This document shows positions 26,993-37,397 of a stretch of 64,000 bases of DNA, one piece after another (within the stretch, counting starts at the first letter, position 1; every line of letters begins with the position of its first letter). Position numbers and translations under genes: made by a program. This DNA comes from JAHEKD01 sp965204695 (GTDB lineage Bacteria > Pseudomonadota > Gammaproteobacteria > Arenicellales > JAHEKD01), in the NCBI GenBank assembly GCA_965204695.1, contig OZ242007.1, positions 2,294,001 through 2,358,000 on the forward strand. Direction: 5' to 3'. The notes below the pieces were generated by a model, which did not search any database, had not been told where the DNA came from, and saw only the letters and a list, made by a program, of their open reading frames with translations.

Positions 26993-28192
26993 ATGCAGCA
27001 AACACTCTCTATTATCGGTACCACCAATCATCGTAAACCCTATTTGCCCTTTGGGATCAAGCAATCTGATCGACTTTCTCATTTATATATTTTGGGTAAA
27101 ACCGGTGTTGGAAAATCCACCCTTTTAAAAAATCTGATCATGCAGGATATTCAGGCGGGCCGGGGCTGTGCGTTGCTTGATCGACATGGTGATATGGTCA
27201 GTGAGGTGATTGAGCACATTCCTGAAGATAAAAAAGATAACGTTATTTATCTTAATGTGCCTGACCCTAATCTACAGTGGGGCTACAATCCACTTGCCTT
27301 TGTATCCTCAGATCGCCGCCCGTTATTGGCCTCAGGTGTGATGGAAATATTCAAAAAACAATGGGATGGGCGTTCCTGGGGGGTGCGTATGGAACATTTA
27401 TTTCGAAATGTGTTACTCACCTTGCTGGAACAACCGCAGGCCACGATTGCCGATGCACTACGATTATTTACCGATTCGGCTTATAGAAATAAGGCACTCA
27501 CGTATGTCAACAATGAACATGTTAAAAATTTCTGGTTGAAGGAGTTTGCCAAGTACTCATATCGAGTCAAAATCGAAGCGGTGATTCCGATTCAAAACAA
27601 GCTGGGTGGGTTTTTATCTAATCCTACACTGGCTAATATTCTGACGAAAAATAGAAAAATAATTCGACTGCGCTCTGTGATGGACGAGGGGAAGATACTG
27701 CTGGTGAATTTGGCAAAAGGTCAAATTGGTGAGGATGCCGCCAATTTGCTAGGTGGGTTGATTTTAACCTCGCTCGGCTTATCGGCCTATAGCCGAAGTG
27801 AGATACCAGAGGGTTCAAGAGCGCCGTTTCATGTTTACGCTGATGAGGTACATAACTTTGCCACGTCGTCCACGGCGGCTATGATGAGTGAGCTGCGTAA
27901 GTACGGTGTGTCGCTAACCTTAGCAAATCAATATTTAGAGCAACTGGACAAAGCTATTCGAGAAGCCATTTTAGGCAATACGGGGTCGCTGTGTTGTTTT
28001 CGTCTCGGGGCGCATGATGCGGTGTATTTAGAAAAAACCTTTGATGGGAATTTTACCGCTCAGGATGTAATGCGATTGGCCAATTATGATTTAGTGATCA
28101 AGTTAATGATCGACGGGATGCCGAGCCGGGCGTTTAGCGCACGTACGCTTCACCCATCCGATCACATGGTTACGTCGACAGGAACGAGCTAA
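26993..28192 (+). CDS. Type IV secretion/conjugation-type DNA-transfer ATPase (TraG/HerA-like)
   Basis: 399 aa. Walker A is LGKTGVGKST (residues 34-43); LLDRHGDMV is the following conserved strand; the Walker B is HVYADEVHNF, and LANQYLEQLD is the arginine-finger/sensor region. These are typical of coupling-protein-like ATPases that pump DNA in conjugation. No membrane helix precedes the ATPase core, so it would be cytosolic. It starts a same-strand block with an SH3/TM protein, a small protein and a larger ATPase. GC-rich relative to the flanks. No relaxase or mating-pore gene is found in the window. Confidence 0.8.
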   Translation: MQQTLSIIGTTNHRKPYLPFGIKQSDRLSHLYILGKTGVGKSTLLKNLIMQDIQAGRGCALLDRHGDMVSEVIEHIPEDKKDNVIYLNVPDPNLQWGYNPLAFVSSDRRPLLASGVMEIFKKQWDGRSWGVRMEHLFRNVLLTLLEQPQATIADALRLFTDSAYRNKALTYVNNEHVKNFWLKEFAKYSYRVKIEAVIPIQNKLGGFLSNPTLANILTKNRKIIRLRSVMDEGKILLVNLAKGQIGEDAANLLGGLILTSLGLSAYSRSEIPEGSRAPFHVYADEVHNFATSSTAAMMSELRKYGVSLTLANQYLEQLDKAIREAILGNTGSLCCFRLGAHDAVYLEKTFDGNFTAQDVMRLANYDLVIKLMIDGMPSRAFSARTLHPSDHMVTSTGTS

Positions 28193-28292
28193 GTAATCGA
28201 TGCATAATCTTGTACAGTACCTGACGGTTGATATATTATTCTTGCAGAACGTATTAGATGACAATAAATAATCACGAGAGGGAGAAAATTTT

Positions 28293-30188
28293 TTGCGAAT
28301 GACACACCGTCGGGATAGGTTGAATGTCCGCATAACGGTTTGGCACATTGTATCTATGGGTCTACTTTGTTGGCTAAGTCTGATGAGTCAGTCTGTTATA
28401 GCACAGAGCACTGTGGTGGACAGTACCGCCATTTGTCGGCAAAAAACTGATCCCTTGCCGCAAGGCGAGGTTATTGGCGAATTAACCCAAACGTCCACGG
28501 CGGTCTATATGGGGCCATCAGTGGTGTGTTCTGCCTTTGCAAGATTGAAAAAAACCGATCCGTTTGTGGTCATTGGCCAGAAAAAAAGCACGTTTGGTAA
28601 ACCTTGGTATATCGTTAAAGGCACAGGAAACAATAAGCTACAAGGTTGGGTGCCAGCGAAATACATTCGGTTAGGGAAACGGCCTGTACCGCCACCTAAG
28701 TATACTACCGAAGCCATTGACAATACACCTATTGTGCCGACTGTCGAGCTAAATGTGCGTGATTGCCCCAGTGCACGTTGTCAGCGATTAGGTTCGCTCA
28801 CAAATGGACAACGTTATGTGGCGACCAAACAATCGAGCAATGATTGGTATTTTGTGCGCATTAATGCAAGCACAAGCGGCTGGGTCAGTGGGCGTTATGT
28901 GCGTCTTGTTGAGGAGCAGGACCCGGAGGCTGAAGAAAAAACTGAATCAGTGGATAAATCCAATCACACCACGATTGATGCTGATACTAAGCGTCCCGCT
29001 GAACCGAACCTTGATGTCGAGCAGCCTGCTCAATCTGATGTAACGGATGTACTGGTTGATGATAGTCTGATTGAGTCAAACTCTGCCAGTGATTCAGAAA
29101 CGACACTTATATCCGACGTGGTAGAGACCATTGATCATTGCAAGATGGATCGCATTCGCGTGACGGCTTATCGTCAACTTGGACTGTGGGAGGTCGAAAA
29201 ACCGTTCTCAGTGTCCACGGCCCCGCATGATCTGTGCCAGAAGATGACGGAATTAACGAAGGGTAAAGCCGTGATCTCATTGGGCGAGGTTGAGGGGTAT
29301 TATCAGTTGGCCTATATCCAAAATGAACACCTCGAATACGGCTATCTAAAACAAGATGCTTTTGCTGATCAGTACGTCTATGTGCAGGAATTGCCCCGAA
29401 ACCTTGAAACGTACCACTATTATCAATGGTTAAATGAGGCCGAGATCTATTGGCAAACGTTGGAATACAAATTAAAGCGGACATGGAAAAAGGTTAAACA
29501 GTTTGCTGCTAACAATCCTGAGAAAACGATTCTTCTTATCGCCGTGGTGCTCGGTACACTGTTGGTGATACCGCGCCGGACACGCCATGCACTGTATAAA
29601 GTTGATCAGGCTCTGTTGCGTACAGGCTATTTTATGTTGCGCTCACCGCGTTTTTGGCGGTTTTTACGGCTAATGGTGTTCTGGTTCGCCTTGGTCGCGG
29701 TGGGCATGTTTTTGCTGTATCTGTATGGAAATTGGTTAGTGTATGTGGCCTCCTATGCGGATAAGTTTGTTGGGGGATCGATTTTTGCGTTGTTCATGAT
29801 CTCGCTAGGCTGGTTTGGCGTGCGGGTATTGTGTTTTTTGATGGCGATCATCTTAACGCTGTTTTCGTTTTCTAAATTTGTGTTATTGATGATGTTGACA
29901 GTCCTTGTCTTTTTACTGCCCAGTTGGTTATTAATGGGGGTGGCCTTTATTCGTTATATATTTTTAAAGCGGCAGATGAAACCTCAAACTCCACCCTCTG
30001 ATGATGAGGAGCAGGTCGAAGCTATTCATGCCAAATTCTTTCGGTTTCGCAATATCTATCCCGAAACGATCATCAACTGGATACGTCATGACCGTTGGCC
30101 TAGTATTAAAGCCCAAGCAGAAAAACTCATTCGCGCTCGCTCGGGTATATTTAATGCATTTTTTAGTTTTATGGGGACAGACACATGA
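28293..30188 (+). CDS. SH3-domain membrane protein of the conjugation-type block
   Basis: 631 aa. GGGAG at 28280-28284 favours the TTG at 28293 over ATG 28299. A signal-like hydrophobic segment (about 18-38) is followed by two bacterial SH3-like domains (about 50-130 and 145-205; WVPAKYIRLG and WVSGRYVRLV endings), an acidic linker, a third such region (about 285-365), and at least five transmembrane helices between about 410 and 560. A periplasmic SH3 part with a multi-helix membrane base suits an envelope-spanning transfer apparatus. It overlaps the next gene by four bases. Exact role unknown. Confidence 0.7.
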   Translation: MRMTHRRDRLNVRITVWHIVSMGLLCWLSLMSQSVIAQSTVVDSTAICRQKTDPLPQGEVIGELTQTSTAVYMGPSVVCSAFARLKKTDPFVVIGQKKSTFGKPWYIVKGTGNNKLQGWVPAKYIRLGKRPVPPPKYTTEAIDNTPIVPTVELNVRDCPSARCQRLGSLTNGQRYVATKQSSNDWYFVRINASTSGWVSGRYVRLVEEQDPEAEEKTESVDKSNHTTIDADTKRPAEPNLDVEQPAQSDVTDVLVDDSLIESNSASDSETTLISDVVETIDHCKMDRIRVTAYRQLGLWEVEKPFSVSTAPHDLCQKMTELTKGKAVISLGEVEGYYQLAYIQNEHLEYGYLKQDAFADQYVYVQELPRNLETYHYYQWLNEAEIYWQTLEYKLKRTWKKVKQFAANNPEKTILLIAVVLGTLLVIPRRTRHALYKVDQALLRTGYFMLRSPRFWRFLRLMVFWFALVAVGMFLLYLYGNWLVYVASYADKFVGGSIFALFMISLGWFGVRVLCFLMAIILTLFSFSKFVLLMMLTVLVFLLPSWLLMGVAFIRYIFLKRQMKPQTPPSDDEEQVEAIHAKFFRFRNIYPETIINWIRHDRWPSIKAQAEKLIRARSGIFNAFFSFMGTDT

Positions 30189-30574
30189 AGCTGGTGTTAA
30201 TGCGTAATCAAAAACCCGGTTGGGTCGGCACGACTCGGTTTTTACTTTATGTGCGCGCTGAACTTAGCAACGATGAAATGACGTTGGTGGATCGATGTAA
30301 TCTCGCGAGTGAAGTGTTGGCCCAACATGAAAAAGAACCGGCCACCGGCGGGGCGGTCAATGCGCTATGGCGGTCATTGGAAAATCAAACGCTCACCGTG
30401 GGAAAATTGATGATGGGCTTTGAATTTGCTTGTGAGAATCTGGCGGAATTATTGGCGATTGAAGATCAAATTAAAGACACGGCGGTACAATTGCAGTTGT
30501 ATCTTGATACCGCAGCCCAATTTGGTCATGAAGAAGTAATCGATATTAGACGGGTAGCCGATGAGCCAGAGTGA
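30185..30574 (+). CDS. Hypothetical protein between SH3/TM protein and ATPase
   Basis: 129 aa; ATGA overlap with the upstream gene and a 14-base overlap with the downstream ATPase, so translation is coupled on both sides. Mostly helical (LVDRCNLASEVLAQHE, LAELLAIEDQIKDTAVQLQLYLD), no signal peptide or membrane span. Not recognised. The tight packing suggests a dedicated subunit of the same machine, perhaps an adaptor to the ATPase. Confidence 0.65.
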   Translation: MKLVLMRNQKPGWVGTTRFLLYVRAELSNDEMTLVDRCNLASEVLAQHEKEPATGGAVNALWRSLENQTLTVGKLMMGFEFACENLAELLAIEDQIKDTAVQLQLYLDTAAQFGHEEVIDIRRVADEPE

Positions 30575-33161
30575 GTTTTTTCGTTTTCTGTTTTCCGGGA
30601 CGCTGGACAAAGAGCGTGCCAGCACATCTGAACTGTATCAACAATTACAAGCGATATATGCCAATGTTGATTTGGATGAAGACGATATTGACACCGATGC
30701 CCACTATGTGATCGAAAAAGCCTGTCGTCAACAGGGGATTGAGGTTGATTCTATTATTGCCAGGCAACTTAAGTTGATTGTGATGGCGCTGATGATTCAA
30801 AGTGAGCTTTATAGCTTGCCGGAGAATATTAGTGGTGATATGCAGTTTGATCTTGAAACCGATTCTCATAACCGCCAGCTCATGCAGCGAAAGATCCAAT
30901 TATTTGAGCAGCCCGACTTGAATCGACAACAGGTGTTGAATGATCTCTCGACCTTGATGGGCGGCGTTTTTGCTGCATTGCCGTCCGCTATGCTTGATCT
31001 TCAACACACGTCATCGGCTCCGCAATTTGATGTGCCGGTCTTGGATGTTATGGAGCAGCCAGCCGAATTGATTGAGTCGTTACTGGGGGTGTTTCTGGCT
31101 CATAACAGGATCAACTTACCCTTATTTTATCCGCTCAAAAAACAACTTCAGGCAAACCATCAATGGGTCTCGGATAACATTAAAAAAGACGCCTTGCCCC
31201 GTGATGTCATCGACAGGCATGGCCTCAGTTCGGTGGTGCAGTGGTACTTACATAACACACCCTTAGCTGAATTATTCACCTTAACACTGCCATTTTCGAT
31301 GCCGTCTGCCATACGGTTTGAACACACATTGCTGGTGGCCGGATCAGGCCACGGCAAAACGCAAACTATTCAGCATATGCTCTGGCAAGATATTAACGCG
31401 GTAATGGAAAACCAGATGGGCTTTGCTGTGATTGATAGCCAGGGAGACTTGATTCAGACCGTGACACATCTGTCGGTGATGAAAGATCTCCAAGACAAGG
31501 TCATTATTGTTGATCCCAATGACATTGAGTACCCACCGGCCTTGAACATGTTTGATGCCGGATTGGATCAGCTGGATCATCTATCGTTGGTTGATCGCGA
31601 GAAAATCATCAACGGTACCATTGACTTATATGAATATATCTTCTCATCGTTATTAGGTGCGGAACTCACGCAAAAGCAAGGGGTGATTTTTAAGTATCTG
31701 GCACGGATTATGCTGATTATTCCGGGTGCCACGATTCACACGCTTCGTGAATTGGTGGAAGGTCAGGAAACATTTAGTCAATACTTTGATCAACTTGATC
31801 CATCCAGTCAACACTTTTTTAAGACCCAGTTTTATTCAAAGAATTTTCGTGCCACGCGCCAACAAGTTTTAACCCGGCTCTGGGGTGTTTTATCCAATGC
31901 GATTTTCGAGCGCATGTTCTCAGCCCCAAAAAACAAAATCAATTTGTTCGAGGCCATGAACCAGGGCAAAATTGTATTGATTAATACGGCTAAGGATTTA
32001 CTTAAAAAAGAAGGCTGTTCGATCTTTGGGCGGTTTTTTATCGCCATGATGGCTCAGGCGGCGTTATCGAGAACGACGCTGCCGAAATATCAGCGCATGC
32101 CCTTTTTTGTCTATATTGATGAGGCGCACGATTACTTTGATGAGCAGATTGAGGACATTGCCAATCAAGCGCGTAAATACAATGTCGGGCTTGTATTAAG
32201 TCATCAAAATCTGGATCAGATGAGTCCACATTTACGGGCGACATTGATGAGCAGCACCAGCACTAAGTTGGTGGGTGGGGTATCGGCTAAAGACGCACTC
32301 ACTTTTGCACAAAACATGCATTGCAGTACCGATGATATTTTGGCGATGAAGAAAGGTCATGATCACACAGTACTCGCGTGTTATCTGCGTAATATCACGC
32401 CTAAACCGATCACACTCACGATTCCATTTGGCACGTTAGAAGCTCAAGCGCAACTCACCGCGCTGGAATATCAACAGTTGATGGATGCGAACCGACGTAT
32501 TGTTAGCCATGTGGGCGACGCACCTGAAGCAGGTTCGCAGGATCACAATGATCATGCTGCCCAGTACAAACGGGCTGATGAGGATTCATACGTTCATCAC
32601 GAATCATATCATGACGATGCTGCCGCACAGGAAACATCCACCCAATACCAAGATAAGGAGAAGACTGCTCAGAAATCGGATGACATTTCAGGAAAGGGTG
32701 GGGAGCGACACGTGGCTATACAGCAGCAGATCAGACGCACTGCACATGAACTGGGTTTAGGAGCAGACATTGAATATCACATTGGCGAGGGAATGCACAT
32801 TGATATTGTCATCTCAACCGCCACCCAAAACATTGCCGTTGAAATTTCCATTTCATCGTCTGCACAGCATGAATGCCGGAATATTGAAAAATGTATTACC
32901 GCCGGGTTTTCAACGATATGGATCATTGCAGAGACTAAAAATCATTTACAAGCTATTCGACACGCAGTTGAGCAATTAGATAGGATGACAGTGGGTGTTG
33001 AACTTCAATTTCTATTGCCGGATCAAGCAATCGAGGAACTCAGCACCATGGCAGCTCCAAATCGTTACCGAGGTCGTGAATTATCGGTTAGTTGGGCGAG
33101 TGATCTAAATCACGATCAGGTCCTAATTCGAGAGGCAGCATTTAGCCGATTTGTACTCTAG
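30561..33161 (+). CDS. Large HerA/TraG-like ATPase with C-terminal nuclease-like domain
   Basis: 866 aa. ATPase landmarks: AGSGHGKTQTI (Walker A, about residues 258-268), FAVIDSQGDLI, and FFVYIDEAHDYF (Walker B), then SHQNLDQM. An N-terminal helical region of about 240 residues precedes it. After an acidic, His-rich linker (about 645-715) the C-terminal 150 residues read IEYHIGEGMHIDIVI, then IAVEISIS and RNIEKCITAGFSTIWII, which has the beta-strand/acidic pattern of PD-(D/E)xK-like folds (E, D, E-x-S; the usual Lys is Ser). Role: probable DNA-translocating partner of the first ATPase. The nuclease call is inference from pattern. Confidence 0.75.
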   Translation: MSQSEFFRFLFSGTLDKERASTSELYQQLQAIYANVDLDEDDIDTDAHYVIEKACRQQGIEVDSIIARQLKLIVMALMIQSELYSLPENISGDMQFDLETDSHNRQLMQRKIQLFEQPDLNRQQVLNDLSTLMGGVFAALPSAMLDLQHTSSAPQFDVPVLDVMEQPAELIESLLGVFLAHNRINLPLFYPLKKQLQANHQWVSDNIKKDALPRDVIDRHGLSSVVQWYLHNTPLAELFTLTLPFSMPSAIRFEHTLLVAGSGHGKTQTIQHMLWQDINAVMENQMGFAVIDSQGDLIQTVTHLSVMKDLQDKVIIVDPNDIEYPPALNMFDAGLDQLDHLSLVDREKIINGTIDLYEYIFSSLLGAELTQKQGVIFKYLARIMLIIPGATIHTLRELVEGQETFSQYFDQLDPSSQHFFKTQFYSKNFRATRQQVLTRLWGVLSNAIFERMFSAPKNKINLFEAMNQGKIVLINTAKDLLKKEGCSIFGRFFIAMMAQAALSRTTLPKYQRMPFFVYIDEAHDYFDEQIEDIANQARKYNVGLVLSHQNLDQMSPHLRATLMSSTSTKLVGGVSAKDALTFAQNMHCSTDDILAMKKGHDHTVLACYLRNITPKPITLTIPFGTLEAQAQLTALEYQQLMDANRRIVSHVGDAPEAGSQDHNDHAAQYKRADEDSYVHHESYHDDAAAQETSTQYQDKEKTAQKSDDISGKGGERHVAIQQQIRRTAHELGLGADIEYHIGEGMHIDIVISTATQNIAVEISISSSAQHECRNIEKCITAGFSTIWIIAETKNHLQAIRHAVEQLDRMTVGVELQFLLPDQAIEELSTMAAPNRYRGRELSVSWASDLNHDQVLIREAAFSRFVL

Positions 33162-33229
33162 TTCAAATTTCAATTTGAAACAGAGTGTAAATAATGAGGT
33201 TGCAGCACAAGGGTCACCGGTTGGATGAA

Positions 33230-33562
33230 TTATTTAATAATCGATTTTTCGGCTGAACCATCCCGTTGTACTTTGGCGATCCATTCCATCAGATTCGACG
33301 TGGGCAAGGATTGGCGCAATAAGACTTTATTAATCTTGATCTGATCGCCCGGCGATATTGGAAAGCGCTTGATAAAATCTCGTGCAGTTTGCGGATTTTC
33401 AATCAAGGTCGATGCCAATCGCCCGGCTAATTCAGCCTTGGAATTGTTAAAGTAATAAAACGCGGCTCGTTTTGCCTTGCGTCGGTTCATTCGTAAGATA
33501 TGGCAGGCCAACACACGTCGTTGATATTCCATCTCGAACTGTCGGTTAGTGAAGTGATTCAT
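33230..33562 (-). CDS. Hypothetical basic protein next to the methyltransferase
   Basis: 110 aa, transcribed in the same direction as the DNA methyltransferase and 49 bases after its stop. Composition is strongly basic in the N-terminal half (RMNRRKAKRAAFYYF), helical throughout, no signal peptide. A nucleic-acid-binding partner is possible, but the family is not recognised. Confidence 0.55.
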   Translation of the reverse strand: MNHFTNRQFEMEYQRRVLACHILRMNRRKAKRAAFYYFNNSKAELAGRLASTLIENPQTARDFIKRFPISPGDQIKINKVLLRQSLPTSNLMEWIAKVQRDGSAEKSIIK

Positions 33563-33611
33563 AGTGTTTTGGGCTTGCCTTGCGCTGCAATTTTTTCGAG
33601 TGTTCGTTGCA

Positions 33612-34562
33612 TTATGCGGCTAATCGTGCCTGAGCGAGTTCAACGTACTCGGCCTCGCGTTCAATACCAATGTATGTATACCCTAATTGTTTGGCGGCAA
33701 TTAAGGTGGTGCCGCTGCCAGCAAAAGGATCTAGCACTGTGCCGCCTTTGGGGGTCACTAATGTGATTAAATGTTTCATGAGCTTTATGGGTTTAACGGT
33801 GGGATGAGCGTTTTTTGAAACGCCGGTGATACCCTGATGCGGTTTGCGGTTACTCTTATTTAGATTAAGGCTATTATTTGTATATTTTCGAAGTCCGCGA
33901 TCTCGTTCCTCGGTAGTGGGCTTGGCACAATAAAAATACCGTGTCCAAGGTTCATCTACATCCGTTGTGATAATGTTGGCGGGAAAGCGGCCTTTGTATC
34001 TTATGCGGATCACATTCCCATCGATCTTCCTTGGTTTTGTGCGCAGTTCTTCATTACCCACTCTAGAGGAGGTGATATTTAACCCGCCTGTCTTAAAAGT
34101 GAGGATATTATCGGCAACTGGGCCAAGAAATGGTTTTCGGGCCAACACAATAGGTTCATGGGCGGGTTTAAGCGTTGTGCCCCAACCCTGCCAATTTTTA
34201 GCCATGTGCGCGCCATATTTCTTCTCTATGGCCAGGGCAATGTTATGAGAGCGCGGAAAACCAGAGCCATAAATCCACATCAGTTGATCGCGGATGTCAA
34301 AGCCTGCTCGTTCAATGTTTGTGGCCATTCGGTGATAGGTGCGAGTACCGGCAAAGGCCAGTAAATGCCCGCCGGGTTTTAATACTCGAAGTGCCTCAGA
34401 CCAAAGCTTAATGCCAGGCACGGATTGGTCCCAGGCTTCGTTATTAATAGCGATGCCATACGGTGGATCAGTGACGATAGCGTCAATCGAGTTTGAAGCT
34501 AGGGTTTTTAATATGACAGCAGAATCGCCAGTGTAGAGTTGACTTTTTTGTTTTTGCATCAT
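33612..34562 (-). CDS. DNA methyltransferase (N6-adenine or N4-cytosine, beta class), orphan
   Basis: 316 aa. Motif IV is TDPPYG (D32-P-P-Y35), placed before motif I (DPFAGSGTTLIAA, near residue 285), the beta-class permuted order; HPTVKP is the usual segment before motif I. DPPY is used by both amino-methyltransferase types, so the modified base is unclear. No restriction endonuclease lies nearby, so it probably acts as an island-borne protective or regulatory methylase. Two adjacent ATGs are possible starts. Confidence 0.88.
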   Translation of the reverse strand: MMQKQKSQLYTGDSAVILKTLASNSIDAIVTDPPYGIAINNEAWDQSVPGIKLWSEALRVLKPGGHLLAFAGTRTYHRMATNIERAGFDIRDQLMWIYGSGFPRSHNIALAIEKKYGAHMAKNWQGWGTTLKPAHEPIVLARKPFLGPVADNILTFKTGGLNITSSRVGNEELRTKPRKIDGNVIRIRYKGRFPANIITTDVDEPWTRYFYCAKPTTEERDRGLRKYTNNSLNLNKSNRKPHQGITGVSKNAHPTVKPIKLMKHLITLVTPKGGTVLDPFAGSGTTLIAAKQLGYTYIGIEREAEYVELAQARLAA

Positions 34563-35205
34563 GAAAAATTGACTGGATTAGTGATGCCATTCATCATGCC
34601 TATGGATTAGAAAAATGAATAGAACAGGCTTTTCTTGTTTAAACTTGCATGGACCTGTTTTTGATTAATTTTGTTGTCATACAAAAACATCAATGACTAT
34701 TCGGCGATGAGCGCATCCTAACTTAGCTTAAATTCAATCATTCAAAATAGATAGGGGGTATGTTGTAGAAACTTGCTATTGATTGATTAGTGTCCATCAA
34801 CATTCAGACATGCGTCATATAAACTGTTCCGATCTATCTTCCACAAATTGCAGCAACAAACAATAAAAATTCACTCAATTCTAGAGTCTGTTCGATTCGT
34901 CAGATCAGACATCTGCTTACAGACAAATATCTCTGTAAACACCTATTTAAAATAATAGGTAACGATGATCGCTAGGCACTATGTCGTCTAAACTTGTCGT
35001 TTCTAATTGGGAAGACATTTGCGTTCTTGGTCTATTAATTTCCTACCATTTTATTATTCACCAACATTAAACTCGTTTTGCATCAGTCCCTATTTTGAGC
35101 TGCTTTGGGTTGAGAAAAACGGCATTCTTTAGAACACCGGACAAAAATAGTAAAAACAATCTAGTTTTACTCCCCTCTTCAAAATGTTAAATCTATAAGT
35201 TGAGC
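34563..35205. other. Long AT-rich intergenic spacer
   Basis: 643 bases without a supported gene, between the start of the methyltransferase (minus) and the stop of the membrane glycosyltransferase (minus). It must contain the methyltransferase promoter. One short inverted repeat (TTACAGA near 34918, TCTGTAA near 34931) is visible; otherwise no structure or family is recognised. Confidence 0.4.
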
Positions 35206-37266
35206 TTATAAGTCTTTAAAAAATTTCACCTCATTTAATCCCCCTCCGACTCCAATGAACGCCTCAATATGAATGACCACCTTATCGACTTGGGCGGGTG
35301 AACCTAGGGTAAGAATTGTCCAATATGGGTATTTTCTTGCGATGATTGATTCAGATTTAATAATGTGCTGATCCTTAACAAAATCAATACGTAATTGATG
35401 ACTCGCCCTGTCATTTTCTGTTCCATTTCGTGTATTTAAGATCCATAGTTCTGATAAAGCAGATTCGTCTTCAAATTCAAACGTTATGCTTCCTGACGTC
35501 TTATCCGGCAATATCCAATAACTGGTACAAGTCCCTTCAATCACATTGTTGTCATCAAGGTTAGCAGGAGCTACTAGAGGTAATCCTTGATGTGTTGCTG
35601 AGGCTGAAATGTCTCGAATATGGATATTTTTTTTGTGAAATCGATCAAGATCAGCATTTAATAAATAAGTGTGCGGGCAATCATCGCTTATGTTTTTTGA
35701 AAATTCGGTATATTGTTCATCAATGATTTTCTGCAAGGCTGGGAATGTTTTAGTGCCATATTTTCCCTGATCATTGAATGCAAACGCGCCTTTAGTCACG
35801 GCATCAATAATCAAATTCGGTTTGCTCAACTTAATATCATCAATAAAGCGGTCGCGAAAATAAGGTTTTAATTCCGTTTCCATTAATTGACCAAAGTTGT
35901 GAGTTTCACGGCTAGCGGAAGGCATCCCCGCATGCATGTAATAGACAGGCATCCAGCCCCAAGCAACCATGCTTCTTGGTTCTGATGGGACAATCCAATC
36001 AAATAAATTATTGGGTTTAATCTCATAAATCATCCCAGATGGATATAAATCCTTATTTCGGGTTATTTTCTTATTGAAATTGGTGATAGTGGGGGGAGCC
36101 ATAAAATAGATCATCATGACCAAAATAATGGCGCTATGAATGATTATGTGCTTAAGCTTTGAGGCGTATTTTATGTCTGAAATGATTACGCTGTAAAATA
36201 TACAAGCTACGGGAATGATTATGACCAGATAATGTGGCACCTTTCTTCCAGGCCAGCTAATCACTAAAATTGAGACGATCACTATAGCCAATGCAAAACA
36301 TTTGAGTATTAGCTCACTTGTTTCTCTTTTACGTTTCACAAAAGCCATAGCATAGATAAAACTCATTAGTGCCATGAACAAACAGGCTGAAACTGTTTTG
36401 AAAACCATAGGATTCCACTGCAATAACGAGTAAAAGCTTTTTAGACTCAACATGTCTCTTACATAGATGCCTGACCATTTTATATAGCTATAATAAAAGT
36501 CAGCCAAAGAGCCATTAAAAAACATTGCCCCAAACATGAATGCCGGAATAATAGTTACCCCACTGATATAAATTAAACTCATTTTGAGTTTAGGGTTTTG
36601 CTTATCAAGATATATTAGGATCAAAGTGAGTAAACCTATCACGGCAGCGACGGGCACAACTTGCATCTTTGAGAATGGTACGCATCCAATCAAAAGCCCT
36701 GATAAAAATAAAAGCGATGAGTTATGCTTTGGTTTAGTCAAACGCGAAGCATAATTGATGACTATCATGCTAAATGCAACTAGACATAAAGTAATAGACA
36801 ATACCTCACTGGTGTAATGGGTAAAATCTGGAAACCTGACAAAGGCATAAAAAACTACTAGTGGGAGGCTAGCCAAAATCGCTGTTGTAGTTCCGGCTGT
36901 TATATAGAAACTGATGGTAAGTGCAGATATTTGAACGAATATCAAAAATATGGCGGTTAATCTTACCGTAAGTAATGTAACGCCTAATCCGAACAGATAA
37001 GGCCAAGTTAGTATTAATGAATTAAATGGACCTACCGTGGTTCCATCAATATGTTTCCAGGTTAAACCATAATGCCAAATTCTAATTGCGTTAGCACCAG
37101 CTTGGGCTTCATCGGGGTTTAACACAAAATGATACACAATTGAGCCGAGTCTCCAGTAGAGGATCATGGCGCACGCCAAAATAATATAGATGGCTATCCA
37201 CAAGCGTTGACTATTTTTATTTGTAGGTGAGGTTAACATTATCAACGAGTTTTTTAGCAGCTCCAT
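35206..37266 (-). CDS. GT-C-type membrane glycosyltransferase with C-terminal discoidin-like domain
   Basis: 686 aa. Ten or more hydrophobic segments from about 22 to 400 alternate with short loops. The first periplasmic loop has acidic residues (NPDEAQAGAN) in the position of the catalytic Asp/Glu of ArnT/PMT-like GT-C enzymes that use lipid-phosphate sugars. The soluble C-terminus ends in a beta-rich region (LSELWILNTRNG ... VDKVVIHIE) resembling F5/8-type carbohydrate-binding domains. Its divergent neighbours, a methyltransferase and a DPM-type GT2, could supply the polyprenyl-phosphate sugar donor. Confidence 0.78.
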   Translation of the reverse strand: MELLKNSLIMLTSPTNKNSQRLWIAIYIILACAMILYWRLGSIVYHFVLNPDEAQAGANAIRIWHYGLTWKHIDGTTVGPFNSLILTWPYLFGLGVTLLTVRLTAIFLIFVQISALTISFYITAGTTTAILASLPLVVFYAFVRFPDFTHYTSEVLSITLCLVAFSMIVINYASRLTKPKHNSSLLFLSGLLIGCVPFSKMQVVPVAAVIGLLTLILIYLDKQNPKLKMSLIYISGVTIIPAFMFGAMFFNGSLADFYYSYIKWSGIYVRDMLSLKSFYSLLQWNPMVFKTVSACLFMALMSFIYAMAFVKRKRETSELILKCFALAIVIVSILVISWPGRKVPHYLVIIIPVACIFYSVIISDIKYASKLKHIIIHSAIILVMMIYFMAPPTITNFNKKITRNKDLYPSGMIYEIKPNNLFDWIVPSEPRSMVAWGWMPVYYMHAGMPSASRETHNFGQLMETELKPYFRDRFIDDIKLSKPNLIIDAVTKGAFAFNDQGKYGTKTFPALQKIIDEQYTEFSKNISDDCPHTYLLNADLDRFHKKNIHIRDISASATHQGLPLVAPANLDDNNVIEGTCTSYWILPDKTSGSITFEFEDESALSELWILNTRNGTENDRASHQLRIDFVKDQHIIKSESIIARKYPYWTILTLGSPAQVDKVVIHIEAFIGVGGGLNEVKFFKDL

Positions 37267-37397
37267 TGTGAGTTATTGGTAAATCGATATCACCTTGATA
37301 AGTACAGAAAATAATTGAATAATTGCCACTCAATGCCCAAATCGGGACAATACTTTGAACTTCTCGAAATAGCAAATTAAAGACAAGTTTTTAACCA

